From the NCBI GenBank assembly GCA_016617855.1, contig JAECUM010001139.1, positions 1-64,000 of the forward strand: 64,000 bases of DNA, read 5' to 3'. The notes below the pieces were generated by a model. That model was not told the origin of the DNA. It made no database searches and saw nothing but the letters and a program-made list of their open reading frames with translations. This document shows, piece after piece, positions 25,190-36,299 of the stretch (positions within the stretch are counted from its first letter, which is position 1; every line of letters starts with the position of its first letter). The position numbers and the translations under genes were made by a program. Origin of the DNA: Megalonaias nervosa (lineage: Eukaryota > Mollusca > Bivalvia > Unionida > Unionidae).

Positions 25190-26085
25190 TACTATAAAGT
25201 GCTCTTTCCATGTTCAATGGAAGCTTACAGGCACAGTTGGAGACACTACATCAATTTAACCACATTAAAACTCCATAGCACTTTCCCTGTTTCAAGTACC
25301 AATTTGGTACTTTTCATTTTGTATCTATTTGCAAAACACTTTACACTATCTACCATATCTACTTATGTCTTGGCTATTGGCTATGCGCACAAACTGAACA
25401 ATATCCCTGATCCAACCAATTCCTTTCTTATTCCAAACTTCTGCAATTGCTTCATAAACTTTTACCGCACACAGATGCCAGACTACCAATTGATAGTATA
25501 TTCTAAATAAAAAAAATTAAAAAATTTCCAGTCCTGCCATGATTCACTCACAATGCCTTCCATGTGGCTCTATTTAAGTCCATGTTTCAACTTGCATTTC
25601 AGGCATCCCTGCGAGTTGGGGAAATGACAATGAAACAACCTGATTGCAGAAACCCAAACTTAACTTCAGTTCTCTCAGGTTCAGATCAGTGACAATGGTT
25701 TAGTTGTCGAGTTCACACATTACAACAATGAACACTCCAAGGGTACCCTTTATTGCCATGGCCCCCACCCCATTACAAGACCAGTGCCCTGACTGTGCAC
25801 TGCGTCAATATTTACACCTGCTGGGTTGTCATTTGGATCCATTCTTCCTTACCTATGAAAGGGTTGCCCATAACTAAGCAAGAATTAAACCAATCCTTGC
25901 CCACACTGCTCTTGCTGTGTGGTTTTAATCCCCATTTTTCAAAGACTCATAGTTGTAGGATTGGGGCAACAACAGAGTGTGCTAAGAAGAGTCTATCAGA
26001 CAGTCTTATTCAGGTCTTAGGTAGGTGGCAGTCAGATGTCTTTAAGAAATATATCTGCCTGAACGATAGGATTTCTAGTTTGTAA
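25190..26085 (+). pseudogene. Decayed tyrosine recombinase (DIRS- or Crypton-type)
   Basis: An N-terminal part (HSWRHYINLT...TISTYVLAIGYAHKLN, 25225-25400) matches the SAM-like core-binding domain. After frame breaks, KSMFQLAFQASLRVGEMT (about 25585-25635) matches the first catalytic Arg region. A later frame (25753-26085) has THSCRIGA (His-x-x-Arg), LGRWQSD and KKYI (candidate catalytic Tyr). Stops and frameshifts separate the parts. Such recombinases insert DIRS/Ngaro retrotransposons and Cryptons. No reverse transcriptase was seen nearby, so the class is undecided. It lies in an SMC2 intron on the opposite strand. Confidence 0.75.
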
Positions 26086-26177
26086 TTCAGTGCTGACTTC
26101 AGTATTTCTACACATTACCATAGCACTTTCTACTGCCTGGTTCTGCTTTCCAATTTTTTCTGCTTTCAGGTTCATCA

Positions 26178-26670
26178 GTGCACAGATTGATACAGCCGTC
26201 CACATCATATGGGCACTGCACTTCATATGGGTTCCTTGGAGAGCGCTTCACTTCATATGGGTTCATTGAAGACGTGACCATTTTACAATACATTCTTCCT
26301 CTGGTAGCATTTGGGATATTGTGTGCACAGTTCGGCAGTCTTGTGGGTGCACAGACCGATAGAGCCGTCCATATCATACGGCACTGCACTTCATATGGTT
26401 CATTAAAGACAGACTATCTTACAACACTTCAATCTCCCACTGGCATTCTGTGACATGGAATACAAGCGTTTCTGGATATTGTGTGCACAGTATGGCAGTC
26501 TCGTGGGTGCACAGACCGACAGAGCCGTCAATGTCATATGGCACTGCACTTCATATCAGTTCACTGAAGAGCACTTCATATGGGTTCATTGAAGACAGAC
26601 TATCTTGCAACACTTCAGTCTCCTACTGGCATTCTGTGACATGGAATACATACGTTTCTGGATATTGTGA
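26178..26670 (+). repeat. Tandem array, about three units of 160-170 bp
   Basis: Units start at GTGCACAGATTGATACAGCC (26178), GTGCACAGACCGATAGAGCC (26347) and GTGCACAGACCGACAGAGCC (26507). Each carries CACTGCACTTCATATGG, TTCATTGAAGAC, CTATCTT-CAACACTTCA and TTCTGGATATTGTGTGCACAG. Periods of 169 and 160 bp differ by internal duplication of the CACTTCATATGGGTTC segment. Starts 92 bp after the recombinase remnant. Confidence 0.9.
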
Positions 26671-27299
26671 ACCCCCCAACTTCAGAATTCATGCTATTTT
26701 GACACAATATGCGCAGGAATTTGTTTTTCTGTGTCCGATAACTAGGTCAGTGTACAGAACTGGCTTCAAGTGTTTGTTGAATTTTTGGCAATGTCAGGCA
26801 TTGTTGCTCATTCGTACTCTTTACATGAACTCTCAGATGTTTTGATTATTTTGTCACATGCTGTCACACCCTGCTGCAGCTGCAGTACTCCACAATTAAG
26901 CTGTACCTTGCAGGAATTAGATTCCATTACCTACAGGCTGGTCATAGTAACCCATTTCAGGAGTCAGAAAGGTTACAGAGTATACTTCATGGGATAAAAA
27001 AGAACAACATATCATAGTAATGTATTTCATGCAATTTTTTGTACACGAAAAAATAATTATTAATTTCAGTGTCCAAAAAATTACATGTAAAATAAATAAT
27101 TATCATTTGGTGGTACTGACCGTGTATGAAAAATAAAGGGATCGTACCTGAACAAGTTCTACGGAACACACGCTACTTGACAACCTAACAGTACAAATGT
27201 ACAAAGTAAACATATATTTTGTCTCATTCTGCTCTCAGCTCAAGAATCTAATTACAATCAAAATAAAAGCACTCAAAAAGATTTTTGTTGTTATTAGTG

Positions 27300-27302
<3 letters not shown>

Positions 27303-27335
<33 letters not shown>
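27303..27335 (+). repeat. (GA)n microsatellite
   Basis: About 33 bp of GA repeats. Confidence 0.95.
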
Positions 27336-27338
<3 letters not shown>

Positions 27339-28530
27339 ATTATGTCTCAGTGTGCAAGCTCGTCTGCATTTAGACCACATGTAGCTGTTATGTTGTGTAA
27401 TGTTGGCAAAATGATTAAGAAGGTTTGAACATGTATTAGTTATGGGTATTATTTATTGGTAAATTGCACGTAATGAGTCCACATTGTCCAGAAATTAAGT
27501 GCAACTTGTATTTTTTCAGCAACAATCTCATTATCAAATTGCAATAAAAAATAAAGAACATGAAGTCATGTTTTAGTTAATGCACGTGAGCATGCATGTA
27601 CATGTGTGTGCGCGCGAGAGAGATGAAACAAAATTTTGTTGGCGTACAAGACCGTATTTATTCAGGGTGGTTTTTATTTGTAGCTTTTGCAAAGAGAAAA
27701 AAAGTCTGTATTTTCAGTTACCTGATGAGTGTGATTATCCTCATGTATTACAACCCTACTTTATTCCATTATCAATAAACATTGCTAAATCAACAATTCA
27801 TTCTTGTTTTAATTGCGATGTACATTGTCACAAATATCACATGGCTATGCAATGTTATTTACATGGTAATTAAACATGCTTAGCGCTTTGGTTAATCCAG
27901 TTGAAACCAGATTGAGGGCAAGAATCGACAGAAGAGGTCAAATCAGCGAGGCTGCCAGTAGGGAAATGAGGCTCTCTCTAGGGAAATGAAAATCTGTCAA
28001 TGTGCTATTGAAGCCGTTGTCCATACAGCAGATGTTATAAAGACAAATGATTATATGCATTACTTGTTATTCGAACTCGCCAATAAAGAAAATAGTGGGG
28101 TATATCGTAGAATAGATTTGCAATAAAATGTTAATTGTATCCAAGTCAAAAAAGAACAAGCACTTAAAAGATAGTATATGTATATATACGAATCAATTTA
28201 ATGGCGTCTGTGACTTTCAAATTTTAGATGGAAAATGACAAGGTTTTTATATTTCATGTTTGTATGACTATAATGAAACAATAAGACTAGTTGACCAATT
28301 GTCTATGGTCTTCACTTTAGCATGTACTGAGATGTAATTGTTGTTGTATAAGAAAACATCAAAGGACTTCCGAAGTCATTTTAAAATGCACATGGTGTTT
28401 TGTTACGGTGACGGACTTAATTAGGAGAACTAATTAATGATAATATTTAAAGGTATGGTCTGTGAGGTCCTTTATCCATTTGTTAATAAACACCAGCAGA
28501 TACTGTAATGACAATACGAGAGCTTATGCA

Positions 28531-28660
28531 CATGGGCGCCCGCAGGATTTTTTGCTGGGAGAGTTAGTATAGTAAGCAGTCTGAAACTAAAGCTCATAGC
28601 GTTTTGAACAGAATCTTTTGACATATTTTCAGCTTCATTTGCATGATTAAACTTGTCAGA

Positions 28661-28699
<39 letters not shown>

Positions 28700-28758
28700 G
28701 TATGATTTCCAGGGGGGTCACATGACCCCCCCCTTGACCTATGCTTTGGGCGCCCATG
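28531..28758. mobile_element. hAT-type MITE, 228 bp
   Basis: Terminal inverted repeats CATGGGCGCCC / GGGCGCCCATG are flanked by a perfect 8-bp target-site duplication CTTATGCA (28523-28530 and 28759-28766). An 8-bp duplication is typical of hAT transposition. The interior has a (AT)n tract at about 28663-28696 and a second palindrome, GGGGGTCACATGACCCCC (about 28714-28731). Too short to encode a transposase. Confidence 0.9.
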
Positions 28759-29039
28759 CTTATGCATCAATCATTGTATTTTCTTACAAACAATTATGAA
28801 ATTTTGTAAAATGAAAATGGCAATACGGTATTTTTTTATCTTTTTTGCAAACATAAATCTTCTTAGTAGAAATTTTATGTCCGATAATTTAATGGATTTT
28901 TCAAAAAATATAAAGTGATATGTATGAAAAATTATGATACATTTAAATAATTATTATTTTGATAACTGGATTGTGTATGAAAAATTAAAGGTTACGAAAA
29001 AATACATGAAATACGGTAAGCCCAGATTTTCTATTACAT

Positions 29040-30235
29040 ACAGGATGGTGGTGCAGTTGTCACCTATGTTGCGAGGAGTTCACTGGCTGTGGACATGTTG
29101 CTGCAGTACATGTGTCTGGTGGCATTTCTTGGATTCTTGCAATCACTGTAGAGAAATTCCTCATGCAATTGCCTGAGGATTTGAGAAGTGACATTTTCAA
29201 TGGACAAATTTATGTTATTCTCGACTTGCCATCTTTAATTTAAAAAAAAAAATATTTAAAAGAAAGGGACCCTTTTCATGCTGGTGTCAACATTTCAATC
29301 CTTCGGAACTCATGGTTGTGTCCCTTGTCCTGTCTGGAGCAGTATTTGAGTCTGCGGCAGCTTTGGCTGGAGGTCATGGTGCAGCCACATCTGCAGCTGG
29401 AGTTGGTATGGAGGACCATGTAATTAAAACTTTAGGACAACTGTCTTCGTCATGTTGTATGCACTAGATCAGAGTTCTCCCTAACCATCTTCTTTCTGCT
29501 CAGGAACATCGGTGTACATACATTTGGTGTCATGTGCTTTGGACACCATTCCTTCCAAATGGATTGTTACATTCAAACTGGCATCCTCTTTGGGGCCTCT
29601 AATCTGATATATTTTATAACTGAGTACACTGAACTCTTACTACAAACTACTTGTGCACTGGCTTCTTATGCTTTTTTGCAGTGTGGATAATTTGCTATTC
29701 ATGGAGCCCATTTTTTCTGCAACAAACAATCTGTGTATGTTGGACATGATATTTCAGATGGACAAAAGTCTATTCATTCTGCATTGTAGAGCATCTAAGG
29801 ATGACATTTCCGTCATGGTGTGGATATCATATTAATGATATGAACTATGATGTCCTTGTTTGTCCTCTCCATGTGAAGAAGAAATTCCATCGTATTCAGA
29901 TATTAGCTGGAACTCGCCTTTGTGATCCACTGTTTCTCATGGACAATGGTCACGCCTTAAGTAGAACTATCTTTATCGCTACCATTGAGGCTGTTTTGCT
30001 CAGGTTAGGTTGTGATTCACATCGCTATAATGGACACACCTTCCACATTGGGACAGCTACCAGTGCTGCTAAGGCTGGAATTCCAGACCATCTGATCCAA
30101 GCTTGGGTCGATGGTCCTCTAATGTATCTTGTAGATATATTCAGGTGCACCCCGACAGAGTTAGCTCTGTGTACAGGCAGATGTCACTGCATGTGCCTCA
30201 CTTGTCGGTTCACACTTGTGTCGATCAATGCACTA
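29040..30235 (+). pseudogene. Second decayed tyrosine recombinase, different lineage from 25190
   Basis: LLMLFCSVDNLLFMEP and KSLFILHCRASKDD (29660-29810) match the region around the first catalytic Arg and the beta-sheet. A second frame has DPLFLMDNGHALSRTIFIAT, YNGHTFHIGTATSAAKAGIP and DHLIQ (29930-30110). The conserved Arg of HxxRxG is His here (HTFHIG), and a shift follows DHLIQ that displaces the LGRW and Tyr region. Inactive. Sequence identity to the other remnant is low, so they come from different elements. Confidence 0.75.
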
Positions 30236-31070
30236 TTCTGCTTCTTTACTTAGTGATATCATCATACCAATTTGAAACACTTAAGAGACGATGCATAGCT
30301 GTACATGCCAGTCATTCATTTTCACATCCTTTGCTACTTTGTCATTTCAGCTGTATCTTCTATTAGTGGACATGTGAATTCCTAACTGGTTATCAAATAC
30401 ATAAATCTAATATTGATACCTTTAGGCACATCAGCATTATCATGCAGTTCGAAACCTAGTTCATGCATTTTCCTCATTATTGCATTCTCAATCATTATTA
30501 TTTTTATTATCCTTACATTTCCTTAAATTGGGGGCCTTCATTACAGTCGCACTGTTCCACAGTCAGAGGGCTCTCTTCACTTCGTTTGGGCTATTGCCAA
30601 GTTTCATGTATACACAACTTTGCTTTTGACCCCCAATTTGTGTCAGTACTTAAATGTACTCAACTATTATGCCCACAAACTTCATACCTGCTTTCTAGGG
30701 TGCATGTATGGAGTATTGGCTGATGTTTGTTATCATAGCAATCCTCATGATCAGGCTTATCGAGTTTCAGTTATCGGTGTCCCTATATACCTCACATCAG
30801 CCCCTTGCGGCTCCACATACAGGTGTCAGACACTCTTCACAACCCTACAAACTCCCCCAAGTCTCTCTTCCTGTGGTATTCCTATAGAAACAATTCAGAG
30901 CTTGGCTGGTGCAGTGTGCTGTGACAGGATTTGCCCCCATTATGCCAAAGATTATTTATATTTACAATAAAGTTTATACTGAACCTATGTATTGTAGATT
31001 ATTTAAACCTTTCCTAAATGTAGATTTTAAAAGTATTAATGGTAACAAATCTGTTTCTTTCCAAACCTAC

Positions 31071-31125
31071 CTCATTTGTGCTTGCTTAGTCTCTGTCTCA
31101 GCATTGCTTATTTCACTCTTGGCAG
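31071..31125 (-). CDS. SMC2: SMC2 exon, 55 bp: coiled coil
   Basis: Encodes (T)AKSEISNAETETKQAQM(R), about residues 404-422. It aligns to the family's KNDISKAQTEAKQAQMK segment. Too short to stand out as an open frame; found by expected residues plus splice sites. Acceptor CTTTTTCCTTTTCAAG/CT at 31126-31127 in phase 1; donor ATGAG/GTAGGT at 31070 in phase 2. It is the smallest exon seen and is isolated between introns of 13 kb and 5 kb. Confidence 0.95.
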
Positions 31126-32389
31126 CTTGAAAAGGAAAAAATATTTCTTCTATTACAAATATGTTCTCTTCATTTATTCAAGATTTTACAAATTGCAGCT
31201 GGAAATATTTATACTGAAAACAGTACAATGGAGAAATGTAGACATATTGTATTATACAATATAACTTTTCAACACTACATAATCAATTACACATTTGTCC
31301 ACATCTGTTATCCCTTTGGATTTTATGTATAAATAAGATGTATTAATGATCAAATTTGAAGTTCTTGTGTTGTAAGTTTTGTTGTTTGCAAATTTCTTTA
31401 CCCTGTCTAGGTAGTGAAAAGAGAAAATAATTATTTCAAATACATTTCGATAACAAAGATTTAATCATTTATTTACTTGAAATACAAGTTGGCATGTACT
31501 GTATGTATTAACTTTTAAGTTGGATCCAACTGCAAACTGCACAGATCAGCTGGCTTTATGCAGTTTGTTATGTTTAAACAGTAAGGAAACATAGACTCTA
31601 ACTGGCCATCAGATTATGCAAAGGCAGATCTGGGTCAATGTTGTTTGCAGTAGGACCTGACCTATAAGCAAATATATCAGTAAATGTGCATCAATGATAT
31701 CTTAAACCATGTATACCTCCCATATTGTCCCAATTCTGTAGACAGTATCATAAAATGTACAAAGTCACAGGCTAAATAATAATGAACTTATTTTGCATGC
31801 TTTTATAACCATTATAAATTCTTTCAGCAAATGCAATTATACATGTCAAGCTTCATCTACAAACAAGGCTCACTCTGCATGTGTAAAATTCCCTAATCCT
31901 GATTTTTAAAATTGATGACATATCAATAATAGGAAGGCAGTCTCCAAAACATTAAAATGAAAATGCTTGGATAAGAGGCTTTATATTCCTTGCCTTCATC
32001 CATAAATCAGTTATAGGTGTCTGAACACTTAACATTCATAATACACTCTGTGAAAGTTCTAAAGGTTCAAGGTACCAAAATATGTCTAATCAGATAATTT
32101 ATCAATTTCATTTGTTCTTGCCACAAATATTGACAATCCCTTTCAACAAACACGTGTAATTACAAGAAATCACAGAATTGATAACAAACATTTTATCATT
32201 TCAATAAATGCAATTGTTGCATTGTCTCTGACAGTGATTATATCTGCATTTTCGTGCATGTATTATGATAGATCATATCCATCTTTCCGTCACCCAGTTA
32301 TCTTGGAACCTGAACATCAGCATGTACTGAACAAGGGTGATCACATTGGTCTGATTTTTCTTGAGGCTAAGTAGGTGACAATTAAGGTT

Positions 32390-32830
32390 TCATATCCTGG
32401 GTGCAGCCCCTGTGGGGAAGGGTTGGAGGTCAAACGTCACATTTTCATAGGTCATAAGGAATCTTTATTGCAACCTGAACTCCATCTAGAGTCCAATTGA
32501 AAGAGAGTAAAATAAATTCAATTTTGATGTTTTATGTGGAGGAACAGTTTACAATAAATGCTTTGCATCCTTTATGCAGCCCCAAAGGGGAGGATGGGGT
32601 TGGGGACAAAGGCCACATCTTCAAAGATGATATGGAATCTTTATTGTATTCTGAATTTCATCACCAGCTGAAGAAGGGTGGTCATATTTAGTATGATGTT
32701 TCATGCAGATCTGTAGATATCAACAAAAACTTGGTAACCTGGATGCAGCCTTTTGGGAAGGAGGGGGTGGGGGTCCAAAATTACAATAACAGGCTCTTCA
32801 TCTTAACCTGTACTTCATCTATACTGAGAA
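32390..32830 (+). repeat. Diverged tandem repeat, ~170-bp units, about 2.5 copies
   Basis: GGGTGCAGCCCCTGTGGGGAA (32400), ATGCAGCCCCAAAGGGGAGG (32575) and GATGCAGCCTTTTGGGAAGG (32743) begin successive units. Each is followed by GGGGGT-GGAC-AA, CACAT-TTC and a GAATCTTTATTG-A-CCTGAACTTCATC-type line. Confidence 0.75.
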
Positions 32831-34019
32831 AGGATTATCAAATTGATATTTTATTTGCAACTGTTCAAATGAATGAGCCTATGACCACAAAGATATCAAA
32901 TTCTAAAAACACTCTGAGCCTGTGAAAACAAAAAAGGGGTAGAGGTGGGTGTGCAGGGATAAATAAATAAGGCCCCCCCCCCCCTCCAGAGTTTAAAAAA
33001 TGTGTTTCTGGTAAGAAGACCATTCATGTTTTAAGTTGCTGACCTAGCTCCCTAACCCCTTCAATGTAGGAACTAGTAGGGCATAGTTGACTTATGGTTG
33101 AGATTATTGACCAATGGGTCTCAGCAACCTAGACATTTAAGTTATGTGGTCTTGCAGTTACTATGCAGAATGCAATCTAGTCTGAACAAGCAAATTAAAC
33201 TGTGTACCAATCTGAAAACCCAGTTCTACTGGTGTAATATGACATCTGACAGTTTAATTTGGCATCAAAGGTTCAGTCATTCATTTTCTTTAGAAGTCAT
33301 TTAGCATATGATACACAGTTCATGAAAATGGAGATAGTTGCAGGGGCATGTAACATACTTTGCACAGACCATGTGTGAAGAGTGTTACAGGTCCTTGAGG
33401 CAATGGTGAAGGATGTAATAGATAAGAAATCCAATATAGCAAAAACAGAGACCAAATACAGGAAAGCAAGTTTTGACAGCTGGCTACAATATCACAGCCT
33501 TGACTGACATGGTACATGTCAAGGTCCCCATTGATAGGGTTACTAATATTAGTACTAGTTGAAAGCATTAAACAAGAGACTATTTGACTGCTATGTATAT
33601 GTAATTTAATTATTTGTTTGTTAGTTTTAAATTTTTTAATTCCATTACATGCTATTGTAATGTAACTTTGTTTACTGGATTTGACATTTTCCAGAAATTC
33701 AGTTCAGTTCTGTTTGACCTGACTGATATAATAATAGAACACTGTATCTAGTTGCTGACCTTGATTCAGAACCAGTGAGGGTTTTGGTAAACAACTGTTT
33801 TTAAATTTTTTTTTAATTATTCTTTCTCAGAGTAAGAACCATTAAGTTAAATCAAGGCCATACCTGAGTACGTGATAAGAAACGTGTTTATTGTTACAAA
33901 CTTCTAAATTTTCTAGAAGGCTGACCCTCATCCGGGAATCTGTTTTGCATCTAAAACTTGTGTGTAACTGGTGTCTTTATACAGATTAGTCAGTGGGGCT
34001 TAAAACACTTGAGATGTCA

Positions 34020-34470
34020 GGTTACATTATGTTGTGACCAGTTTGAGTTTAATTTTTGTTATGGAATTCAACTGATTCTTTTCCCAGGAAATACATAAGT
34101 GCTCCTACCAAAATTCTTGGACAAAGACATTCATTGAAATTTATACAGAATTCAAAATTGGAATAAGATTTTCTGTGATTCAACAAGAAACTGTTGACAC
34201 ATCAGTATGACACTGACCACAACAGACGTCATCTCCTTCCATTTCGGATTTCATTGAGACTTGAACTCAGATTTATTCAGACCTATGTAATAATAGGACT
34301 TCTATTTTTTAATTCTTGGATTATTTTTGGATTTGATTCGTAAAACCATAAGTTCTTTTTCCTCATTTTTCACTTGGTTTTCTAGGGAAATAAATTATTT
34401 GTTAAATTTTACAAAGCTTGTTGTCTTCACTCTTTTCTGTTACTTTTTGGAAGAGCCTAAACTCGTAACA
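34020..34470 (+). mobile_element. LTR copy of the 275-840 family, opposite orientation
   Basis: Ends ...TAGGGAAATAAATTATTTGT, TTACAAAGCTTGTTGTCTTC, ACTCTTTTCTGTTACTTTTT, GGAAGAGCCTAAACTCGTAACA at 34470, the mirror of the LTR at 275. The left boundary near 34020 is approximate. No primer-binding site follows at 34471, so it may be a solo or 3' LTR. Confidence 0.65.
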
Positions 34471-35223
34471 TTGACAAACTGACAACATAGATATGGCAAA
34501 GACTCCTATAAAATATGCAACAGAATAGAATCTCAATTTGCTGGAATCATCCTTTTACTGCAGTGGTGAGTATAGGATTATACTTAAGAAAAGCATTGTC
34601 AATAATTTTTAACCTTGCACTCCCTTCATCCAATACATATAAATAAAAGCTTAAAGTGAGCATTAAATATTCACTAATGTTTGAAGATACTTAAGTCTAT
34701 TTGTTGTAATTGGTGGGTAAAGAAGTGTACTGAAAACCACTGGGAAAGGGCATTTTGTGATAGTTTACATTAAGTGGAGTTTCAGTGATTAATAAGGAGT
34801 GAAGAAAGCATCAGTGAGCAAGTTCCTTCTCAGCCACTAAAAGTGCAATTAAGAACATAACCCAATTTTTCACTGGTCATTGCTATATGGGCAAGCTTTT
34901 AAAAATCATCTAAACCACTTTTCTAAAAAATGGATGGCAATGGTGATCTTCTGGCTTGTTTGACAATGACAGATTTTTTTTGAAAGATTTAACTGCAAAG
35001 CAATCTTCTGGTTGGACACACTTGCAGATACGGAATCCCAGAATAAGGAACAAATAGCTGGCTTGTGCCACCAGAGTCAGCTGGAATCCCACAATACTGT
35101 AGTAAACAGCTGGCTTGTGCCACTAGAGTCAGCTGCAGACATAATAGTACAACAAGAACAGAAAGTTACCGTTTTGATAAGAAATGAAAGAAATATGATG
35201 CAAAAGACGAAAACTGAACAGTG

Positions 35224-36030
35224 TCATCAAATCAGCAAAGCCTAAAGATACCTTCTCAGTAAGGCAGTCTATACTGTTCCATAAGTCAGACCAATTTTCT
35301 GTAAGGTATAATGAAATATGTACTGCTCTTGTTAATATGGAAATCATGCATCTAAAACGTTTAGAAATGTGATTCAGTGCTGTGAAAGCCACATCACATT
35401 AAACTAATAAGTTCATAAAATACACTTCAGCCCTAATGACTCCAGTTCCATTTAGAAACTGCAGTTCCAAACCTCACGGAATTAAATTACTTCTCGATCT
35501 CTCAACTTGACATAACCTTTATGGTCTTCTAAAATTCTCATGGCAACAACATTCATCTCTTCCACCATGAGCTATACCCAAATCAACAGTACATAATGTC
35601 CGATAAATGCAACTGTTGCCTTTCTGCCTTTTATTGAAGCATGGCCAAGTTACCTGAATATTGATTTTCATGTGACAGTGCTGATTATTTGGATTTTTTC
35701 AAATGACAGTCCATTTTGCCATCAATATATTTGCATTTCCTAAATATTTCCAGACTATGCAATAACCTAAACGCAAAACCTAGATCATGTGGGCATTTTG
35801 CAAGAACATCAATGTCTGGACCACCCCTGTATAGTTAGACTGGTTCCCTGACCAGGTCCACAGTTTAATGTGAGAACTGAGAACTAGACTGAACCCAGTC
35901 AAGTCAATATACAGATCTGACTACAAAGATCGTATTTTCATAATACATACTATTGTTTCATATGCCCGTAATTTACTGTCTTTTTTTTTAGTATGCTTAT
36001 TGTGAATTCAAAAGGGTTTACAGGTCTGGG
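35224..36030 (+). repeat. Copy 3 of the unclassified ~800-bp family
   Basis: Shares CCTTCTCAGTAAGGCAGTCT, CCATAAGTCAGACCAATTTTC, TGTAAGGTATAATGAAATATG, AACTGCAGTTCCAAACC and CTCTCAACTTGACATAACC with the copies at 13321 and 18251. The most diverged of the three; the ends are blurred. Confidence 0.65.
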
Positions 36031-36109
36031 TCATATTACACTCCACCAAAAAGAAAGCATAAAAAGAGAATTTTTGTGATGGCTTCCAACTCTAGTTGTA
36101 GCTACATAC

Positions 36110-36299
36110 TCATCAATTGATCATTTAGTGTGGCAGCCTCCCCATCATCATTGCTGGACAACCCTGCACTGACAGCCTGATAATGTTTCTGTGCAGCCAC
36201 ATGGGCCTCTTGATCTGCCTTACTATCAGTCTGAAGCTTCTCCAGCTCCTTGGCAAGTTTGTCAAGGTCCTTACTGCGTGCTGTCACAGCTGCTGTGTT
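36110..36299 (-). CDS. SMC2: SMC2 exon: N-terminal coiled coil
   Basis: Encodes NTAAVTARSKDLDKLAKELE...HYQAVSAGLSSNDDGEAATLNDQLM(T), about residues 341-404. The AVSAGLSSNxDGxxATLxxQLM stretch is a strong SMC2 marker. Acceptor TATTTCAG/AAC at 36300-36301; donor TTGATGA/GTATGT at 36109, phase 1. 190 bp = 63 codons + 1. Confidence 0.97.

Larger units (their letters stand above)
18052..31070 (-). other. SMC2 intron, 13 kb, dense with mobile-element remains
   Basis: Holds repeat-family copies (18251, 21625), an inverted-repeat element with an internal hairpin (22613-23687), two decayed tyrosine-recombinase genes, a ~165-bp tandem array, microsatellites and a hAT MITE. The stretches 19040-20400, 23690-24200, 26680-28520 and 30250-31070 show nothing I can classify beyond simple repeats. 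Confidence 0.8.
31126..36109 (-). other. SMC2 intron, 5.0 kb
   Basis: Holds a diverged tandem repeat (about 32390-32830), a C-run near 32971, an LTR copy in plus orientation (34020-34470) and copy 3 of the 800-bp family (35224-36030). The stretches 31130-32380, 32990-34010 and 34480-35220 show nothing I can identify. Confidence 0.75.

Noticed and set aside
30463..30970. Two overlapping plus-strand frames of 86 and 116 codons
   Set aside because: No recognisable motif; they overlap each other in different frames and lie in intron next to recombinase debris.
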